DNA of 64,000 nt. It comes from Levilactobacillus zymae. GTDB taxonomy: Bacteria; Bacillota; Bacilli; Lactobacillales; Lactobacillaceae. Location: assembly GCF_032190635.1 (NCBI RefSeq), contig NZ_JAVLAS010000001.1, positions 2,418,001 to 2,482,000 of the forward strand, read 5' to 3'. The number at the start of each line of letters is the position of its first letter. Within the stretch, counting starts at the first letter, position 1. Shown here piece after piece: positions 61,114-64,000 of the stretch. The position numbers were made by a program, and so were the translations under genes. The notes under the pieces were generated by a model. It was not told where the DNA came from, searched no databases, and saw only the letters and a program-made list of their open reading frames with translations.

Positions 61114-62052
61114 TTAATCTTCATTGAAAAAATCTTCGTCAATTTCAAACAGTTCATAGCGTTTTTTAACCTGCACCCCAACATGATATTGAAGCATGAG
61201 GTGGGTGAGTGAGATACCATCAACCGTAATAATGGCAGCATTCTTAGCCGCAGCAACGGCCCCCTCGGAAAACTTGGAAGTCGTCATAAATACCCCGCTA
61301 TCGGCATGCTTACGTTTCAAAACACCGCTGAACGAGTCTATTTCAGGTCGTTGAACTCGATGATCTTCATTGTATCGTTTAGCCTGCACATAAACCTTCC
61401 GCGTTCCCAACGCGTCTTGATTAATAATGCCATCAATCCCATCATCATGACTTGGTTGCGTCACTATCGCTGACCCATTCGGTCCCTTATAGCCCATTGC
61501 CGCAAGTAGTCTGACCACTAAGTTCTCAAAAAAACTGGGATCGGCGTGGCGAATGCGTTCCAGTAGATCGGTTTCCACCTCGTTATTATAAGCCTTAATG
61601 ACTCTGCTAAGGTCTTCTTCCCCATCCGGACTCACCGATTCATAGTCCTTACTACCATCCAAATCACGCCGTTTGCGTTCGTTTAACTCTGCTTGGTGCT
61701 GTTTGAACTTAGGCAGATTATGAATGTCATTCTGGCTTAATGGTTGGTTGTTGATGAGTAACTGCTTCCCCAATTCGGCCATCCGATAGTGGCCCCGGCT
61801 AACGCGTAACAGAATTCCCGCTAAAGTCATTTTGCTCAGTGCCCAACCGGCACGATCCAAGATAATTCTGACATCGCGGTCTGGGTATCTCCGTTCTTGT
61901 TGCTCCGGTGACAAATTCAAGCTATCGACAACTTTTTCTTTAAGCTGTTTGCCTGACCATTCTTGTCTTCCCGCCATCGCTTGTAGCGTCGGTAAAACCA
62001 ACGCATCCCACGTTGGCAACTGATATTTTCCCAGTTTTAAGTCTTCTGCCAT
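61114..62052 (-). CDS. mrr: Mrr-type restriction endonuclease
   Basis: This 312-residue modification-dependent (type IV) endonuclease has an N-terminal winged-helix Mrr_N domain (about 1-95) and a C-terminal PD-(D/E)xK domain with DDGIDGIIN and VYVQAKRY (the QxK variant typical of Mrr), followed by KFSEGAVAAAKNAAIITVDG. It cleaves DNA carrying foreign methylation. It is lower in GC than the surrounding genes, suggesting acquisition. No modification gene is adjacent. Confidence 0.93.
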   Translation of the reverse strand: MAEDLKLGKYQLPTWDALVLPTLQAMAGRQEWSGKQLKEKVVDSLNLSPEQQERRYPDRDVRIILDRAGWALSKMTLAGILLRVSRGHYRMAELGKQLLINNQPLSQNDIHNLPKFKQHQAELNERKRRDLDGSKDYESVSPDGEEDLSRVIKAYNNEVETDLLERIRHADPSFFENLVVRLLAAMGYKGPNGSAIVTQPSHDDGIDGIINQDALGTRKVYVQAKRYNEDHRVQRPEIDSFSGVLKRKHADSGVFMTTSKFSEGAVAAAKNAAIITVDGISLTHLMLQYHVGVQVKKRYELFEIDEDFFNED

Positions 62053-62104
62053 CCTTTAAATCTCCTCCAAGTTCCAATTCAATCCGTCATCGCACCCCGT
62101 CAAA

Positions 62105-62152
62105 ATAACCACCATCCCGGCAAGATCCATGCTCAGACGGTGGTCATTTTTA
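62105..62152 (-). terminator. Terminator of the stomatin-NfeD pair
   Basis: AAATGACCACC and GGTGGTTATTTT form an outer stem with a long loop, directly after the stomatin gene stop on the minus strand. Confidence 0.6.
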
Positions 62153-62159
62153 AGTCTAC

Positions 62160-63071
62160 CTAATCAGACTTCGGCATCGCACCGTGGACCGCCTTCGCAA
62201 TCGCCGGAATGGTGCCCAGACTGTCGATCGTACTGTTGGGCATGATCACGGTGTTGGCGTCGCTCTTCGCCAGTTCCTTGAAGGCCGCGATGTTTTGCGA
62301 GATGAAGTAGTTCTGAGAAGACACCTTCAACGCCGCATCCAGCTGGGTGACCCGGTAGGCCTGGGCGTCGGCTTCCGTGTGGATTGCCGTGGCCTTGGCC
62401 GTCGCCGAATTAACCAACGCCGTATTTTGCGCGGTGTTGGTGGCCAGTAAGGCCTTATTATTGGCCTCGTTTTCCAGCGTGATCGACTTACTCTTACCTT
62501 CGGCCGTGGCAATCGCCGCGTCCCGTTCCCGGGTAGCCTTCAGCAATTTGTTCATCGATTCTTGAATGTCCTTAGAGGGGTTAACCGAATCGATGTTGAC
62601 CCGGTCAACGTTTAAGCCGTACCCGGCCGTCACGTCGGACAACCCCGAGAACAGGGCCTGGTTGATTTCTTCGGTCCCGTTCAAAACCTCGTTAAGTTCC
62701 TTATTCCCGATGATTCCCCGCAGCGATGCCCGGGTATCCTGGGTCATACTGCGCACCGAGTCTTCGTTCTTGAACACAAAGTCCTCGATGTTGGTCACGT
62801 GGTATTTCAGCGAAATCTTCACGGAAATTTCCGCGTTATCCTTGGTAATCACGATTTGTTCGTCCAAGTCCACGGGCGTTTGGGCCGTACTGACCCGAAT
62901 CACGTGTGAAATAAACGGCGCAATCAAGTGAAACCCGGGCGTCAGCGTCTTGTTATATTTCCCTAACGTGATGACCACGCCCCGGTCCGGCTGCGTGATG
63001 ATCTTAACCATGTTGACCAACACTAATGCAACCAGCAACACAATAATCACTAGTGTCACAATTCCCCACAT
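62160..63071 (-). CDS. SPFH/stomatin-family membrane protein
   Basis: This 303-residue protein has an N-terminal transmembrane helix (2-22), then a band-7 domain (TQPDRGVVITLGKYNKTLTPGFHL) and a helical Ala-rich region (ATAEGKSKSITLENEANNKALLA). It resembles QmcA/stomatin, scaffolds of membrane microdomains. One base separates it from the NfeD-like gene, a conserved pairing for this family. The client is unknown. Confidence 0.92.
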   Translation of the reverse strand: MWGIVTLVIIVLLVALVLVNMVKIITQPDRGVVITLGKYNKTLTPGFHLIAPFISHVIRVSTAQTPVDLDEQIVITKDNAEISVKISLKYHVTNIEDFVFKNEDSVRSMTQDTRASLRGIIGNKELNEVLNGTEEINQALFSGLSDVTAGYGLNVDRVNIDSVNPSKDIQESMNKLLKATRERDAAIATAEGKSKSITLENEANNKALLATNTAQNTALVNSATAKATAIHTEADAQAYRVTQLDAALKVSSQNYFISQNIAAFKELAKSDANTVIMPNSTIDSLGTIPAIAKAVHGAMPKSD

Positions 63072-63072
63072 A

Positions 63073-63279
63073 TTACTCTCCTCCTCGTTGGGCCAATACG
63101 ACCTGAACCGTCAGGCCGTGCTGGTCCGCTTGCACCACTTTCACCGTATCGCCAACGTGCAGCGGTTCTGCTGCGTGTAATCGATAAAAGATCCCGTAAA
63201 ACGTGGCCCCCACGGTCACGTCCGCCTGACTCAGCACAAATTGGCGCCCAATTAGGCGTTGATCCAGGTTGTCGATCAT
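63073..63279 (-). CDS. NfeD-like OB-fold protein
   Basis: This 68-residue protein corresponds to the C-terminal OB-fold of NfeD (LIGRQFVLSQADVTVG..VGDTVKVVQADQHGLTVQV). It lacks the membrane part found in longer NfeD proteins. It is co-transcribed with, and translated just before, the stomatin-family gene, with which NfeD domains act as partners. Confidence 0.8.
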   Translation of the reverse strand: MIDNLDQRLIGRQFVLSQADVTVGATFYGIFYRLHAAEPLHVGDTVKVVQADQHGLTVQVVLAQRGGE

Positions 63280-63398
63280 CAGCGGTTCCCCCTCACTTAC
63301 TCATGGTTAAGTTAAATGATAGGCTAGTTGGTCCGGCAATACCAGCGTTTTTCCCGATTGCGTCCGGGTAACTTTCTAAGCGTCCAACGCGCCGAGGG

Positions 63399-63920
63399 TT
63401 ACTTCTCTAAAGTCGTTAAATTGATGGTCATGTGCCGCACCCGGCGAGCAGCGTGATCCCGGTTAATCTGCCGCACCACCCGCGGAAGCGTGGTGTGGGC
63501 CACCGTGTAGTCACCGTCAGAGTGCACCACAAAACTTTCGTAGGTCACCCGTTGCCCCTTCAACGTAAACCAATTGGGTTCTAGTTTCTTTTGGCTTTCC
63601 TGAATGTGGGCGTCCGGCCAAACCGAATAACGCTTGGTACCGTGAACGGTCTCGGTTTCGACCTGCCAACCCAGCTTAAAATCGGACACTTCCTGCCACC
63701 GCTGAACGCCCGTATGCTTGACGGCGTAATAAATCAGACTCACATCGCGTAACCGGTGATCCCGCTGAACCTCGGCGACCGTCAATGGCCGCACCGGCTG
63801 AGTCACTGCGGCCTTTTTACTCGGTGTTGGGGCGGCTGGGGTCCGCTGGCAAGCCGTTAAGCCACTGAACAAGCTGAGTCCCAGAAATCCCCCCACGAGT
63901 AATTTTGTTAATCGTGGCAT
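63399..63920 (-). CDS. Putative lipoprotein of unknown function
   Basis: This 173-residue protein has a type II signal peptide (LLVGGFLGLSLFSGLTAC; lipobox LTAC, Cys24). The mature part is basic and mixed alpha/beta with no domain I recognise. The start is the ATG at 63920, near a GGGGACGG site. It is monocistronic; the gene upstream lies outside the window. Confidence 0.7.
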   Translation of the reverse strand: MPRLTKLLVGGFLGLSLFSGLTACQRTPAAPTPSKKAAVTQPVRPLTVAEVQRDHRLRDVSLIYYAVKHTGVQRWQEVSDFKLGWQVETETVHGTKRYSVWPDAHIQESQKKLEPNWFTLKGQRVTYESFVVHSDGDYTVAHTTLPRVVRQINRDHAARRVRHMTINLTTLEK

Positions 63921-64000
63921 TCGTCCGTCCCCTTTGGTCTCTCAATCGTGGTCCTATTTTACTGCAGGCGCCTGCCCCGCAACAGTCTTGACTTTCCCTA

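Noticed and set aside
61114..62052. Complete restriction-modification system including mrr and the HsdM-like gene
   Set aside because: The two genes are 57 kb apart; Mrr works without a partner and the HsdM-like protein lacks a catalytic Asn.
1..64000. CRISPR array, tRNA, rRNA or prophage
   Set aside because: I saw no regularly spaced direct repeats with spacers, no tRNA-like cloverleaf with a CCA end, and no phage genes.

Overview
The window looks like chromosome from a heterofermentative lactobacillus of the Levilactobacillus brevis group. Supporting signs are fairly GC-rich housekeeping genes, LPQTxE-type sortase anchoring, two Nramp manganese transporters, a xylR-xylA-xylB-xylT block, T-box leaders, and IS30-family elements that match my memory of ISLpl1. 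Genus is an inference from gene content; no rRNA or tRNA gene is present to test it.

Left part (1-13 kb). The 3' part of a probable small RNA carrying five CU-rich anti-Shine-Dalgarno motifs is followed by a sortase-anchored leucine-rich-repeat protein, an orphan HsdM-like DNA methylase with a degenerate catalytic motif, divergent purB/purA with PurR-box-like sites between them, and guaC broken by an in-frame stop. Then come a CDF-like transporter, a UspA protein and two mntH paralogues.

Aromatic amino acid block (13.3-22.2 kb, minus strand). A six-gene operon (MFS transporter-chorismate mutase fusion, aroC, a short prephenate dehydratase-like gene, aroA, tyrA, aroK) lies behind a leader that encodes a 19-residue peptide with three Tyr and two Phe, followed by mutually exclusive hairpins and a terminator. 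Upstream, an NhaC-family transporter is controlled by a T-box with a probable Tyr specifier. The two are separated by a cluster of palindromic intergenic elements.

Middle (22-29 kb). Mixed single genes: an acetyltransferase, small membrane proteins, an aldo/keto reductase, a voltage-gated-like K+ channel, an M20 peptidase, a PEBP protein and a second Usp.

Xylan/uronate block (29-55.5 kb). A minus-strand cluster encodes GH67 alpha-glucuronidase, a GPH symporter, an SGNH acetylesterase, a GH39 xylosidase, KdgK, KdgA, UxuA and a GH120-type beta-helix xylosidase. Upstream is an AraC regulator with one IS inside its coding region and two more in its leader. Then come a GH43 xylosidase, two tandem xylose symporters, xylB, xylA and the ROK repressor xylR. 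Five operator-like palindromes (GTTGGTT-N9-AACCAAC) and cre-like sites tie the block into one regulon. Together the genes could import acetylated, glucuronosylated xylo-oligosaccharides, hydrolyse them inside the cell, and send xylose to XylA/XylB and glucuronate towards KDG. The uronate isomerase and fructuronate reductase are not in the window.

Right part (55.8-64 kb). An APC permease, a cyclase-family hydrolase and a short MetE-like protein lie behind two T-boxes, both with probable Met specifiers, which an ISLpl1 copy now separates. Beyond are an Mrr-type restriction enzyme, a stomatin/NfeD-like pair and a lipoprotein.
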